From positions 1-64,000 of the forward strand of contig WFMF01000369.1 in NCBI GenBank assembly GCA_011033025.1: a stretch of DNA of 64,000 nt, in the 5' to 3' direction. The translations under genes and the position numbers were made by a program. The stretch is from Beroe forskalii. Taxonomy: Eukaryota; Ctenophora; Nuda; Beroida; Beroidae. Every line of letters starts with the position of its first letter. Within the stretch, counting starts at the first letter, position 1. Of this stretch, positions 16,068 to 29,000 are shown one piece after another. The notes beneath the pieces are model-generated. The model did no database searches, was not told the DNA's origin, and saw only the letters and a program-made list of their open reading frames with translations.

Positions 16068-17843
16068 TCGGGGAGATTCGGTACTAATTGCAGAAAAAGG
16101 GCCGGGGGGGTGGGTCTTTTTTTCCCTCAAAATGTCGTTTAGTACCTGGGTACAAAAAATACGTTTACTGGAATTTGAAAAAATCAGTTGGTACCTGGGT
16201 ACTAAAATACGTCGATATCTACTGATTTCGTAGTATCAAGAGTGTGAAATATTTACTTTCCCCGTAAACTGCAGGAAATTCATCTCCAAAATTTAATTTT
16301 CTGCCTGATCACACATTAATTAAATATTTTGATACATTTTGGAGCCAAATAACACGCATGCTAAAATTAGAATGAGCAGGAACAACAACTTCTCGATTGC
16401 TAAAATCCGACTGACTGATACCTGACCTCGCTTCTGTAAACATTTAGCAATTTTGTTTGGTTTTAATCCTTGTACAATGAACATATTCTGAGTATATCTC
16501 ACTCTTTAAGTAATATCTCACTTTTTAAGGTGCGCTCTAAGAATACCTAATTGCTTTCAGTATGGCGAGTGCTCACATAATTGAAACTTAAATTTTCAAT
16601 GTGCAAATGAGCTGTGCAAGCTAGAAAGATGGTCACAAAACTTCGAACATGGTGTAGTCACCATAAATCCTGTAAAGGGTTAGGACGTAGGTACTTTACC
16701 AACACACCTAAGTGTTAGGTAAATGGTTATGAAACCTTGATAATTTGATAAAAGATCCAAAAGTTTCAGAGTGGAATCATTAAAGTGGCGATTTTAGGGC
16801 AATTCTTAGCTAGTCACGTGACCATATTAAGAATTTTAGTTCTCGTCCCCTTAGCCGAAATGGAAAATTTAACTTCATCACTATCAGGTCATAAATTAAT
16901 TTTTTTATATTTTGACAAAACGATTGCAGTATCTAAAGTTCATTATATGTAAACATTAAAAAACGCATCTTATTAATTTTCATGATCATGTGATCTAAGT
17001 CACGCGATCAAAATCCGAAATTTTGATTCTATGCTTTTGGCTTGGGCCCAATCAAAGTTTTCGGATACTGTTAGGGTTTTCAGAGCTATAAAACAAGCTG
17101 GAATATCCTCTATTTCGAAAGATTGTAGGTAAAGATAAAGAATCACCTCCAACTTCACTTGGAAAAGCATGACGTGCTAAAATATCATATGACTGGTTAA
17201 ACCATGAAACTTCAGTTTGTTCTCAAAAACTGCTACCAGAGTCATTTTTAGAACCAGATTACAGATGAAGCAACAAAAACATTCCACCATCATGATTATC
17301 TCAAAAAAACAACAATAATCGACGCACCCAAATGTAGGGGCTAGGGCTTTATAAAAAGGAATGAAGGGAATGAAATGGAGAGGAGAGCTTGGGTCGATTG
17401 ATTATGAATAAGCCTTCACTGGACAAAATAAATCCAAAATACCGAAGAGCATAAAAATTGCTTATAACTGTGGGAAGATGTTTTCCCACAAGGTTATTTT
17501 TGCAGGGCAGTGGGCACGAATTTCAACTTTGCCTGGCACAAAATAAATGAGGAATTCAGTTGTATGATGGTTGAAACTATTGTAATTGTGCCTATTTCAA
17601 TATCAAATACTCAAATAGCACTTTTTCAGATTCCTTTGTACTACCAGAGTCTGGAATTAAATTTTCTATTCTGGAACTGCTCCAAAAACTTAAATTTAGG
17701 GTGGGTGTCTTAATTTTTTTTATGCCAAAACCACTTAGTACCCAGGTACCAAAATACAGGTGGGTGGTCTCAACTCAAAAAAAGGCCAAAATGCAGGATC
17801 GTCGGCCCTGTGTCTGCAACTTAGTACCTGAATCTCCCCCGGT
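16068..17843. mobile_element. DNA element with long terminal inverted repeats
   Basis: The left end reads CGGGGAGATTCGGTACTAA and the right end is the complement of CGGGGGAGATTCAGGTACTAA. Similarity continues inward about 110 bp, including TAGTACCTGGGTAC near 16140 and its partner near 17740. Copies of GTTTGTT flank both ends (about 16061 and 17844) as a likely 7-8 bp target duplication. No transposase frame is found in the 1.8 kb, so it is non-autonomous, possibly hAT- or Mutator-like. Confidence 0.65.
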
Positions 17844-19215
17844 TTGTTAAGGATTAATCAAACAATACTGAATAATTAAACATGCATAGGTTTGGCATTA
17901 GATTTTATACTGTAGTCTGTTTGTCAACCAGGCTTAACGGGCACTGTTCTGAAATGAAATTAATTCAATTATAATAACTCAGTTCTATGAAAGTGTGAAA
18001 TATGTTTTATTTATTCACATCATTTGTGTACATGAGTCCGAATCCTTTTAATTTATTATCCATAGCAGAAATTGGTTAATGATAACTAACTCTGTTTTAA
18101 TCGTGATAGAATTTATCTTTTTTATATTTAAAAGTTGTTTCAATTCGAACTAAACTGAGTCTGATATCTAAATAATATCAAAATATCTAAGTGTATTCAA
18201 CAAGTCCAATGAGAAGGTCCATGCAACTTTGGATCGTTTCCAATACATACATTTCCTTGCTATGATGTCATCGCTCTCTCCTTGGATTTTTCTAACCTAT
18301 GTTACCGGCCGCTGTACAAATTAAAAGGAATTTCAACAGCCCTTACTCGATAAGAAATTAGCACGATTGTCTGTAGTTTCGAGAAGGTGTTCTAGCGTTT
18401 TTGTCATAAAAGTGTCAGGATTTTACAGGATTTTACAAGAGGTTCCTCTCCATTCTTGTCATGGATTTTACGGAATTTCCGTCAATTAAAGTATCAACAA
18501 AGAGCTCTCTGTGGCTTTGCGGCTTGCAATATGTCTGCTCGATGTCACGTTCTATGTTTTAGGCGGTTCGGCTGACGTAATTATAATTGTGCAGAGTGGA
18601 TTGTTGATTACGCCTAATTGTCAACTAGCTTGAATGGAACGATGTCCGTATCATGATATCGATTACAGATATTCTTAGAAATTCGTAGGAGCTTGTTCGT
18701 GTCCAGCTACGGAACGCGCCGCATGCTCTGTCCAGGATCAATAGGTACAACTCCTGTAAAATCATGACATTTTTGGGCTAAAACATCTACTGGTAGTTTC
18801 AAATTTCTTAGTACTGACTGGAAAACGCGAACATTATTCTTAAGTAATTCTCGCGCGTTTCAGTCAGTTTGGGCGCGCGCGCAACGACAGTGACGTTGCG
18901 CGCGCGTCGTATGAGTATGACGATCGATCAAACTGAGCGCGAAAGAATTTTAATTTTCTTGAAGTAGAATCACTTCTATATCCCAGTGCAGAGCAATAAT
19001 TAAATTCCCCACGATACACAAATGACAAATAAATACATTTGGATGACGTTGTGCATGTTAAAAATCATACAAACACTCATGAAAATTGAAAAATTCAAAG
19101 GAGCACGTTTAAAAGTTTGAATCATGAAAAACGAAGTAGGTTCTAACTTTTTAATCCTGACTTAAATTGGTATATTTCTGGGCATTGGGCGATTGTGTCA
19201 TCATTAATTCCCCTT
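17844..19215. other. Intergenic, no gene recognised
   Basis: AT-rich. The only structure is a hairpin at about 18879-18920 made of CGCGCGC runs around AACGACAGTGACGTT. Confidence 0.5.
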
Positions 19216-22200
19216 TCAATACCCGAACTTATCGTTAAGTTTAGTCCTCCCATCTCCAGTCTGGCCTGGAGGTGGCATCCAATTCACCATTCCTTCGTCA
19301 TCTTCCTCCCACTCCACAGCATCTGATAGGGTTTGTCCACGATTACTTTTAGCTTTATTGCCCTGAGATTTTGATGCAGCACCTGAAGATTTAGCACCCC
19401 GTGATTTTAATTTCTCAGCAGTTTGTCCATCGGCCAGAGATTTGTCTGATTTGGAACTGGAGTCCAGGACTTTGTCCGATTCATCTTTTGAGTCGATGTG
19501 ATGATCGGTAGAATGATCTGATTCTGACAAAGTTTTGTGGACGGGGGCTATTGGGGTAGATTTCATAGGAATAGGAGCTTCTGAAATTTGTTCATTTGGG
19601 TCATGTTGATCACTTCGTGTAGATGTTCTCTGCACATTCTCAAAGTCCGTGGAGGCAGAAGTGGGAGTAGGAGATGAAATGGGAGCAGGGGAAGAAGTGG
19701 GAGCAGGAGCAGAAGTGGGAAGTGGGTTTCTGGAGGAAGTTAAGTCGATCTTTATCTTCTTGCTGGGGTTCGGGACAGAAGAACTTGATACAGTGGACAG
19801 GGGACGGTGGTGAACAGAACCAACTTTTCCAGCAAGGATATTCTTTGGGAGAGCTGATAGTTTCTTGGCCTGAAAAACATAACAATTATAAACCAAAATT
19901 GTGAAATTTTACCAAGTTTCAAGTCAGTTCTTTAGTCCTCCGAAGTAAGAGCAAACCTGGGGTAAAGGAAGAGGTTTGGACAGGTCACAGAGACTTTCAA
20001 GCTTTACCCTTTCACTTCTCAAGTCAAAGAGCTTCTTCTTGAGATCCTTCAGTTCACCTGCAGTGAAAGTATTATGAATGGAGGTAGTGTCATTGTATTG
20101 CGTCAAGAGAGATGTCAATGGGTGACGTTCACTAGGGGCACGAAGTGCTCAAAACGTTTCCGGGCTGTGTTTCACTTTGTTATACTTACTTAGGGCAGAA
20201 TGCAGTTGGCAGACCATATTTTGCCCACTCACTTAAAAAACTCATTCAAAATCTCAGCCGATTATCTTGTGTCCTGAGAAACTCACTGGAGGTAAGAAGA
20301 GTTTGCGAGGAGGACATGTAGGCATCCAGTGCATCATCCCCTGCCTCCGCTCCTGCCTCCCCAGCTGTCAGAGCCTTGTGACCCGCTACAAGTCCCTCTA
20401 TGCGACCTATCTCAGCATCCATCTGAAGAAATGCATCTGCTAAAAGTTATCAAAACTTTATCTGCCATTATTATCGGAAATGAGAGAATCAATATTAAAA
20501 TTATAGAAGCAGTGGTGAGATTTGAGAAATTTGTGGTACAGGGTGCGCCAAAAGTCTTGACCCCTTTCACTTTCACAATTATAATTCGAAAAATATTTAA
20601 AAAAATTCGATTCTGTAAAAAGGTACTGTATTAAATTTATGTGCCCAAAGAATGGTCACGACTTTTGGCGTACTCTGTATTTCAAATGAGATGACTTATA
20701 ATAAGGTGCGTTAACGAATCGCACACCTCTTTGAGCTCAGCAGTGAGTAGGTCATGAGTCCGGGAGGAGGTAGTTTCCCCAACTCCAGCTCTCCTCATTC
20801 GTTTCTTCCTCTTGTGTTCCAACTCACCTGTCCGGTCCAAGAAAGTGTCCTCGTCACTGACGGGTTATGTTTGTTTAGGTGTGTTGTGCAGAGTGGTGTC
20901 AACGGCTGTGTAGAAAACAAAGTGGTGTCAAGGGGTGTAAAGAGTGGTGCCAAGGCTGTGTAGAATATAGGGTGGTGTCAAGGGATTATATAGTGGTGTC
21001 AAGGCTGTGCAGAATATACGGGGGGTGTCAAGGGAATGTATAGTGGTGTCAAGGGAATGTAGAGTGGTGTCAAGGGCTTTACAGAGTGGTGTCAACGGCT
21101 GTGCAGAATATAGGGTGGTGTCAAGGGGTGAAGAGAGTGGTGTCAACGGCTGTGTAGAATGTAGAGTGGTGTCAAGGGATTGTATAGTGGTGTCAAGGGA
21201 TGTACAGAATACAAAGTGGTGTCAAGGGGTGTACAGAGTGGCGTCAAGTGATGCGCTGAGTAGTGTCAAGGCTGTACAAAATACAAGGTGGTGTCAGGAG
21301 GTGTACAAAGTGGTGTCAAGGGATGCGCAGAGTAGTGTCAAGGGATGCGCAGAGTGGTGTCAAGGGCTGTACAGAATATAGAGTGGTGTCAGGGGATGTC
21401 TATAATGGTGTCAAGAGTTTATAGGATGGTGTCAAGGGCTGTACAGAATACAGAGTGGTGCCATTGCCAAGGACTACACAGTGTACAGAATGGTGTCGTA
21501 TTGTTATAGTTCAGTGAACCTGTCGTAGAAGTCATTTTTAGCAAGTTTTTCCGATCTACTTTCGACATCCTCGTATCGGTTAGACGATCTCAGGACTCCG
21601 TATGCGTCAAGTAGCTTGCACCCGTGGAGACAGCACGCGAGAATTGCGTCTCTTTTCTTACCCGAGCTAACACCTGCGATACCGAGGGTAAAGGTAGACA
21701 CAAAACAAGTATACAAGTACTTGAGTACTTGAAGTACAATTACATAAACAAAAGATGTGACGAAACAAGAGCTTTAAACTACAAGTACAAAGAGTATCAC
21801 ACACAGACTTACAGTTACACACACAATTGTACACGTTAAAGAACCGTGAAGTCTCGACCTTATGCTGCGCTTGTGGTACTTTTTTACGGCGCATGATGCT
21901 GATAGCGCGCAAATGTGCTTTTCCATGTTTTGCATAGAAAGTAAGTTTGAGCGCTGTCGCGCTTCAAGTGCAAAGTACATAGGAGCGGCCTCAAAAGGTT
22001 GAAACACCAGGGTTAAAGAATTTAGAATAATGGACAAGTTAGCGAACCCTCAGCGAACACCGGCGCAGGAGTGTCGATGGGAAGTTCCACTTTGCAGACG
22101 TACTGGTGCGATCTTCCCACCCCTTTCTCCGACACCTCGAACTCCAACTCCACCCCCTCGCGCTCGAAGAACCCCCGGAATGTCTTTTTGGGGTCCTTGA

Positions 22201-24411
22201 ACTCGGCAGGGTTGCTCATCTTGGTCAGGTCGAGCTTCAGTTCGCCGTTATCCTCTTCTTTGGCATCCTCCCTGGGGGGTGAAGTGTCAGCTGACTAAAA
22301 AAATGGGCTCTAGAAAGATGTTGCTAAAAGGTTTGGCGTGTTCCCAAGTTTACCCCCTTCCACTCTTACCCGAACCCCCAACTGACCCCCTCTTATCTTT
22401 AACCCCCAGCTGATGCCCTCTTACCTGAACCCCCAGCTGACCCCTCCCTCCTGCTTCTCCGGCTCCACCTCCTGACTCCTGCTCTTCAAGATATCTAGCA
22501 TTATCTCAGCCTCCTCCGAAGCAAGGATCCCTAACTTCTTCTTCCTCTCCTCATCTGCTGAAGCCTCCATCTTCGTCTCCTCCACCGCCATATCCACTTC
22601 GTCTTCGAACGCTTCTTCAGGGGGTCCCTTTACAAATTATTCCATATTTGGCAAGCCCAACAGCTGCAAGTGGCATCTTCAAATTCGATTTCTTCCCGAT
22701 TAATAAACAGTGGATTGTTATCATCGAGTAATGCCAAATCCAAGAAAAGTGAAATGACTTGCTGCGTACCTTCACAATGTAGAGACGCGTGCTGGCCCCA
22801 AACTTGATGACGTATCCGGTCTTGAGCATGTAGTAAGTTTTGGGAGTTATCTTGACCTTGTTCACCACCGTGCCGTAACTTCCTCCCAGGTCGAAGAGGA
22901 ACATTCCCCCTGGCTGCTCCTCTGGGGAGGGATACTTGGTACTTTGTAATGAGAATAGTTGGATTTCACCCTACTGTCCGTCCTGCGGGGAAAACACGCC
23001 CTCCTCCCTCCAAAAACCCGAGTGTTGCGCGATAGGGATGGGAGAAATCCATGAATAACGAAAATGGAGTTAACAAGGACTAAGTAGAGGTAACTTCGCT
23101 TCTGGTGGGTAAAGGATAAGTGATTAAGTGATGCTGATACCCTAATCTGAGCTGGATTAGGCATGTGGACGAGACGGGTTTTAAAAAGGGGCAGAATATG
23201 GGTCGAGGTTATCACGAGAATAATCCAAGAAGAAAATGTCTAGCGATTTTGTTGTAAACTCAAGGGTATGGATTGCTATTCTGTGGAAAAAAATCCATTT
23301 TGATCCGAAAAATACAAAACGAAATAATATAGATTATTATTTCACCGCTAAATCCTAATACATATATTTTTTCAAATCAGCGGTACGAGAAATCAAGTAA
23401 TCAATCAATATATGCAAGTCTGTCTCACCAGGACAGCACAGAAACATTAGCATACCTTTGGGAGGTCGGTGCTGCAGGACAGCGTGGTAACGGGAAATAG
23501 AGGGGTGGGCACACGTGACGTCACAACTTGGCAACCTGCCCACCGTCACGTAGCAGGAGGAACTAACGTCCAACTCCTCGATTATCTGTCCGTTCTTCAG
23601 AACCTCCAGGGTGTAGGGGAACGCAGCGGCACCGCTCCAGGCTGGTTCTTTGTACTCCAGATTAGGGGCTTTCTGAAGGGAGGGGGTTAGGAGGGTTCTT
23701 TGTACTCCAGATTAGGTGCTTTCTGAAGGGAGGGGGTTAGGAGGGTTCTTTGTATTCCAGATTAGGTGCTTTCTGAGAGTAGGGGGTTAGGAGGGTTCTC
23801 TGTACTCCAGATTAGGGGTTTTCTGAGGGGAGGGGGTTAGGAGGGTTATTTGTACTCCAGATTAGGGGTTTTCTGAAGGGAGAGGGTTAGGAGGGTTCTT
23901 TGTACTCCAGATTAGGGGCTTTCTGAGGGGAGGGGGTTCTCTGTACTCCAGACTAGGGGCTTTCAGAGGGGAGGGGGTTCTTTGTACTCCAGACTAGGGG
24001 CTTCCTGAGGGGAAGGAGTTAGGAGGGTTCTTTGTACTCCAGATTAGGCCATTAGGGGGTTTCTAAAGGGAGGGGGTTAGGATGGTTCTCTGTACTCCAG
24101 ACTAGGGGCTTTCTGGAGTAGAATTGAATTTGGGGAGCAGAAGAAACGGACAACAAGAACAAAGCTTAATATAATTAAATTATTTGGTGACTTTATTAAG
24201 ATAATATCTTTAAAACGGTATCTTAGTATCTTAGTCTTACGTTATCTGGAGCTTCCTTATCCCGACTCTGCTCAGCCTCACCCTCTTTCTCCTCACTGAC
24301 AGCCGGATCATCACTGGTTGGAGGGGTTTGGGAAGGTCCGTCCTCCGGCTTTTTAGCCCCTTTTACATTGAGGGGCTGGGGTAGTGCGAAGCCACCTTTA
24401 TCTACTGCCAT
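19216..24411 (-). CDS. SLC4A1AP: Kanadaptin (FHA-domain protein)
   Basis: Homologue of kanadaptin, a nuclear FHA-domain protein first described as a binding partner of the kidney anion exchanger. Exons on minus: 24241-24411, 23456-23672, 22770-22921, 22425-22627, 22048-22271, 21520-21673, 20727-20856, 20287-20422, 19957-20057, 19216-19869; about 715 residues, against roughly 800 in vertebrates. The FHA domain spans exons 2-3 ([20 protein letters not shown], then [14 protein letters not shown]). Exon 5 has the family block [14 protein letters not shown], exons 6-7 join as [14 protein letters not shown], and the tail is Ser/Pro/Lys-rich. ATG is five bases after an AG (24417-24418). It lies 225 bp downstream of ASRGL1. 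Arrays at two of its splice junctions are listed separately. Confidence 0.93.
20880..21500. repeat. Minisatellite in kanadaptin intron 6
   Basis: About 20-25 irregular copies of GTGGTGTCAAGGG alternating with TGTRCAGAATAYAGA. Unlike the other arrays it does not contain exon codons. The same word AGAGTGGTGTCAACG also occurs at 53250-53400. Confidence 0.85.
22340..22445 (-). repeat. Triplicated donor junction, kanadaptin exon 4
   Basis: Three units of about 29-30 bp on minus with the form CAGCTGGGGGTTCAG|GTAAGAGGG. The unit nearest the exon holds the true donor (border 22425/22424); the next two keep GATAAGAG and GGTAAGAG. Confidence 0.8.
23646..24115 (-). repeat. 50-bp array copying acceptor and codons of kanadaptin exon 2
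   Basis: About ten copies, period 50 bp for the first five and shorter later. On minus each unit is a CCCTCCCTTCAG-type acceptor followed by AAAGCCCCTAATCTGGAGTA, the first codons of exon 2 ([10 protein letters not shown]; true border 23672/23673). The intron thus repeats about 30 bases of coding sequence with its splice site. Confidence 0.9.
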
Positions 24412-24635
24412 GAAGCCTCAAATAGAAGTGTTGTTTGGTGATAAAGGAAAACCCATGCTCTTCATTTGTGTGTCTCGATTATAAATATATCCTTCAAACT
24501 TAGAAACAGCAGTTTCAAAAAGAAGTATAGGGAATTTAGGAACAGATTGTCCATTAAAAAGTTTTCATTGATTAAAAACATAATCACAGCAACATAATAA
24601 TTTTAAAACAAAAATCACAAAATGATGGGTATAAC

Positions 24636-25688
24636 TCAGAACAAATAGTCCTCCCCCGGCCTCAGTCCACACCTCCTTTCCCCCTCACTCACCATAGCCC
24701 ATGCCATAGAACTGGTATTAAACTCGTGTGCTGCGTTTCCAGCCTTATCCAGCATTATTATCCCTCCCCGTCCGCCCGTCAAATCAAACATGGCCTCCAG
24801 AGACTTGGCAGCTGCCTCTGCGACACTGAGACCTGGCTCGTGCTCCACGAGACTCACCGCGTCTCTACACACCGTGGCCCTCAACAGAGACTCGCCGTGT
24901 CCGGTTGAGGAGCAGGCAGCGAGGGAGTTGGCGTAGGCACCACATCCGAACAGGGGACTGTCACCAACTCTGCCGGGCATTTTACCTGGCATTCCGCCAG
25001 TAGAGGTGGCACAGGCGAGCATTCCAGCGGAGTCTATGGCAACAGCACCCACAGTGTCGTGCCCGCCATCAGGGGGCGTGTCTGAGGTGCTCACAAGATC
25101 GCCGTAATTAGCAGGGGCGATGCCGTGTGACGGCTTCACGAGGTTCTTGTAAAAAGTTTCCAAATCAGTGGCATCTTTAGCGTTTACAATGCTGTTCATG
25201 TAGGTTTCAATATGAGCGGAATACGTTCCCGTGTCCTGGGAGAAGCTCTTGCACACAGATTCCTGTGTGATTAGCTGCATGGGGGCGAGCAGTGGCATGC
25301 CTATCTTCTCAGCAAACCTGACCGCCCCCTCCCCGGCCAGCACACAGTGCGGGGTACGTTCCATGACGGCCCTCGCCAGGGACACGGGGTGCGCTACGTC
25401 CCTCACACAGGTCACTGCCCCCGTCCGGCAGTGGTCCCCCACCGCCACTATAGCGTCCATCTCCACCGTCCCCAGCTCGGTGAGCACTGAGCCACAGCCG
25501 GCGTTAAAGGCGGGGTTATTCTCCAGACACTTCACAGCACACTCCACGGCGTCCAGGGCCGAACCCCCGGGCTGAGCGAGGGCAGTGTAACCGGCAACGG
25601 CGGCTTCCTGGGTTCCGGCCCGGTATCGAGCCACGAACGACTCGGGGATATTAAACGCGTCTCCGTGCACTATTACAGTTGGTTTCAT
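24636..25688 (-). CDS. ASRGL1: Isoaspartyl peptidase / L-asparaginase
   Basis: Ntn-hydrolase of the plant-type asparaginase family, which cleaves itself and then hydrolyses L-asparagine and isoaspartyl dipeptides in the cytosol. One uninterrupted exon of about 350 codons, slightly longer than the usual 310. The autocleavage site is GGHDTVGAVA, with Thr as the new N-terminal nucleophile. The substrate-binding blocks STGGMPGKMPGRVGDSPLFG and NAGCGSVLT and the C-terminal TGGRGGIIMLD are present. An insertion of about 25 residues precedes the Thr. The start is the ATG at 25688; it follows CTGTGTCTAG|C with a perfect TACTAAC upstream, so a splice acceptor abuts the start codon. It lies 402 bp below the PREPL-like stop codon and 225 bp above kanadaptin. 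Confidence 0.95.
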   Translation of the reverse strand: MKPTVIVHGDAFNIPESFVARYRAGTQEAAVAGYTALAQPGGSALDAVECAVKCLENNPAFNAGCGSVLTELGTVEMDAIVAVGDHCRTGAVTCVRDVAHPVSLARAVMERTPHCVLAGEGAVRFAEKIGMPLLAPMQLITQESVCKSFSQDTGTYSAHIETYMNSIVNAKDATDLETFYKNLVKPSHGIAPANYGDLVSTSDTPPDGGHDTVGAVAIDSAGMLACATSTGGMPGKMPGRVGDSPLFGCGAYANSLAACSSTGHGESLLRATVCRDAVSLVEHEPGLSVAEAAAKSLEAMFDLTGGRGGIIMLDKAGNAAHEFNTSSMAWAMVSEGERRCGLRPGEDYLF

Positions 25689-26089
25689 GCTAGACACAGG
25701 TTAGTACAGGGAAATCTGTCAAAAAGGGGCGTGAAATTTATGAAAAGTAAACGTTTAACTAATAACTATTAAAGGAACTATACGAAACTTCTTGGCAAGA
25801 TAGTTACTGAATGATAATGCAGCGAGTTACTGTGAAAGCACCACCAAACTCAAAGTAAGTATGGGAAACCTCATGGCATGATAGTTACTGAATAGACAGT
25901 ATTTTGAAAATCTTGGGGGGATTACGGCCCTGCCATTGGGAGAAATGTCACTGAATGAAAATGCAGTGTGTTATGGAAATCATAATCTTTAAAAGTGATA
26001 CAATTTAAAACACAAATGTTAACCTGCCAATTTTGCTTATCAAATGAAAAAAACATATAAATCGGTCTACAGTATAAAATAAAACACTG

Positions 26090-29000
26090 CTATCGTCTAA
26101 AGAAGGACAACCAGCTTTGCCTCTGGCGAGGCAGGTCTAACAGGAAGTTAGTCTCCACTCTGTACGCCGAATCACTGAACCCCGTGTGATCTGCGTCAAG
26201 GAGAAAGTTCACGTACCGCTGAGTGCGGTCAGAGAGCGAGGAGAGGAACTTGGCAGCTTGCCGGGGCGGCGCCCTCCTGTCTTTACCCCCCACTGTCACG
26301 AACACCTCTGCGCCCACCTCGCCTCCCTCCCACTCAGACATCCCCTCCCATTCCTCCCCCTCCTCCTCGGAAAGCAGAGCTCCAGCCTCCGGCTGCAGGA
26401 AGGGGAAGCGTAGCACTAACTTGCTGACAAGTCCCGGATGGCGGAGGAGGGCCCGGGCAGCCACCGCCGCCCCTCCAGAGGTGGCGTGCAGAGCGGAGAG
26501 GGAGGGGGAGGCGAGGGAGAGCGAGTGGAGATGGGACACGCAGGACACGAGGTCGGGGACGGAGTGGGAGTCCTTGGCTGCCCCCACCCCCTGGCAGTAC
26601 CAGGCGTGTCCCAACTCTCCGCCCCCGCGCACGTGGCACAGAGCTACCTTCCAGCCGGAGTCCAGAAGGTCTTGTGGCAGGAGTTCCAACCACAGCAGGT
26701 TACTCTCACCGTAGCAACCGTAGACCAGGAACAGGGTGGGGCTCAGGGTATCCAGCACCTCCTCTTTACCTGTCGAAATGAGGGAAAAGTGAGCGGTAAA
26801 AGTGGGTTGATACGTCATCAAAATCGATAGTCAGCATTTATTTTATATTTGTCATATTATACCCATTCAAATTTGTAGACTTTGGGATTGACCACACTCC
26901 ACGGTAAACCAATGATAATGCCGCATCAATTGACCGTAGGAAATAATGATAATGAAGTCATCAGTTTACCAAAGTTAATCGTGATGATGAAGTCATCAGT
27001 TGAACACGGAAAGGCATGGTATTATGAATTGTCAGATTATGAATTGGAAGATTGGTCCGATTTTCGACAGCAGATGATCACGCGATCTCTTTGTGGTGTG
27101 ATACCAAATGGACCAATCAGATCTAACATCACTAACGTCACATACAACCATCTGATAGGTCCATTTTGTATCGCATATACGAAGGAAATCACGTCAGAGG
27201 CTTCCTTAAATCCGAGCAATCCACCAATTCCTAATACGCTATTGTATAATCCTGTAATGCCCCCACTTACCCACAATAGTGACAGGAACATCCACCCCTC
27301 CCACGGAAGTGACACATTCCCTCCTCATCCCGTACCGGCCCCGAGTAATCAGCCTCCCTGGGGACACGGAGAAGTGGGCGAAGGGGACGGACATCTGCTT
27401 CAGAGGCTTCGTGTGGCTGTGAACTGTCACGTTCAGATGCGACTGAAGAAAGGGGGCGTGAAGATCAAAATAAAGGTAGGAAAATAATGAAATATAATTA
27501 CTTATTGGGTAGCTAGTAACAGTGAAGTCAGGAGCAGAATTCTTAGGATTGTGGTTTTTGAAGATATTGGCGAATAATTTTTGGAAAACGGCACGGACGG
27601 ACAACGGACGGCTGTCGCACAGAGTGGTACGCGCCGCACGTGGCACGCGCACGTGCAAGGAAATAACGCCATCTTCTGACGATGAAGGATAGTCCTGGAG
27701 CAACTACTTAGTGCAAAGATTGTGAATTATTTGATAAATCACAAAGTTACTCAAAATTTAATTTTGACTTTTTTAAAAGCGCTATAACATGTTAAGGCTA
27801 CATTATTCAGACTGACTAAAAGTGAATTTCCGGTCCGGAAATTATTCTATGAAAAACAAACCATCGATTTCATTAATTTGTGACGAAGAAATTTCTTTAC
27901 TTCCGAAAAATAATTCCTATTTTAGTTTGATAACTCTTTTTTCTCGTGTACATCTATAATAAAAATGATGAAAATTATTTCTTATTAGCCAGAATGTTAA
28001 AAACGTGAAAAATCGCCAAAAAGTACGACGAATTGGCCTCTGAAGAAAAGTGCGCGTATTTTCTCACAATACGTCAATACGTGACTTAGAAATCTCATCA
28101 CGGAGTCTGGATAGGGGTGGTTAAATACGTGAAAAAGTACGCGCGCATTCGTTTTCAAATACAATATTAAACGATGGTATCGTAAACATTTAGAGTGCGC
28201 GCGACCGATACTTGACAATAGTGCTTTTCAGAAATTTTAATTTAAGCTCCTACACCCCCACCAGGAATGGTCAGGCTATCCAACCATCACATCCCGAGCT
28301 TCCCTCATCCCTCCTACTTCTAAATGCGAGGAGTCTCAACCCATCTGCAAACAGTGCTGGCAGATGGAAGCTCAACGAGCTGACTGGCCATGTCGAGGAG
28401 AGACGTCAGTCTGGTCAGCTTTTCCCTTTTATCGCGGTGACGGAGTCCTGGCTAAAGTCTTACATCAGTGATGCTCAGCTCCAGATACCAGGATACTCCC
28501 TCTCACGGTGTGACCGCGACAAGAGGAATGGGGGAGGAGTCATGCTCTACTCGTTCTCATCTCTCCCCATCTCAGTGTCCGAAAGTTTCGATGACGGTTT
28601 GTGTCAGGGGCTCTACAACATCTACCCATCTGCTAAGCTGTTAGTGGCAGTTATCTACAGACCCCCATATGCTACTCTTTCCAGTTTTTCGAATCTTCTC
28701 GACCATCTGAGGTATGCTATTGAAAACCTTCCAGGCACAGATTATGACATCTTCATTACAGGTGACTTTAATCTGCCTCAGATTGAGTGGGAGTCTCTCC
28801 AGGTTCAGAGTGGCGGAACTTCAGAGTCCAATCTCTCAGCTCAGCGCCTATTGAACTTCATGGCAACTCATTTGCTCAGTCAGATGGTCACTGTTCCCAC
28901 CAGGGAATCCAACATTCTCGACCTTGTTCTCTGCAGCAATGACAGACTGGTACTGGATGTCAAAGCTGAGCCAACAGAGATATCGGATCACAACTTGGTG

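Noticed and set aside
20880..24115. CRISPR-like periodic repeats
   Set aside because: Units are contiguous tandem repeats without unique spacers, in introns of a eukaryotic gene.
26223..26830. Long plus-strand frames
   Set aside because: Antisense shadows of the conserved PREPL-like exon with no family resemblance.
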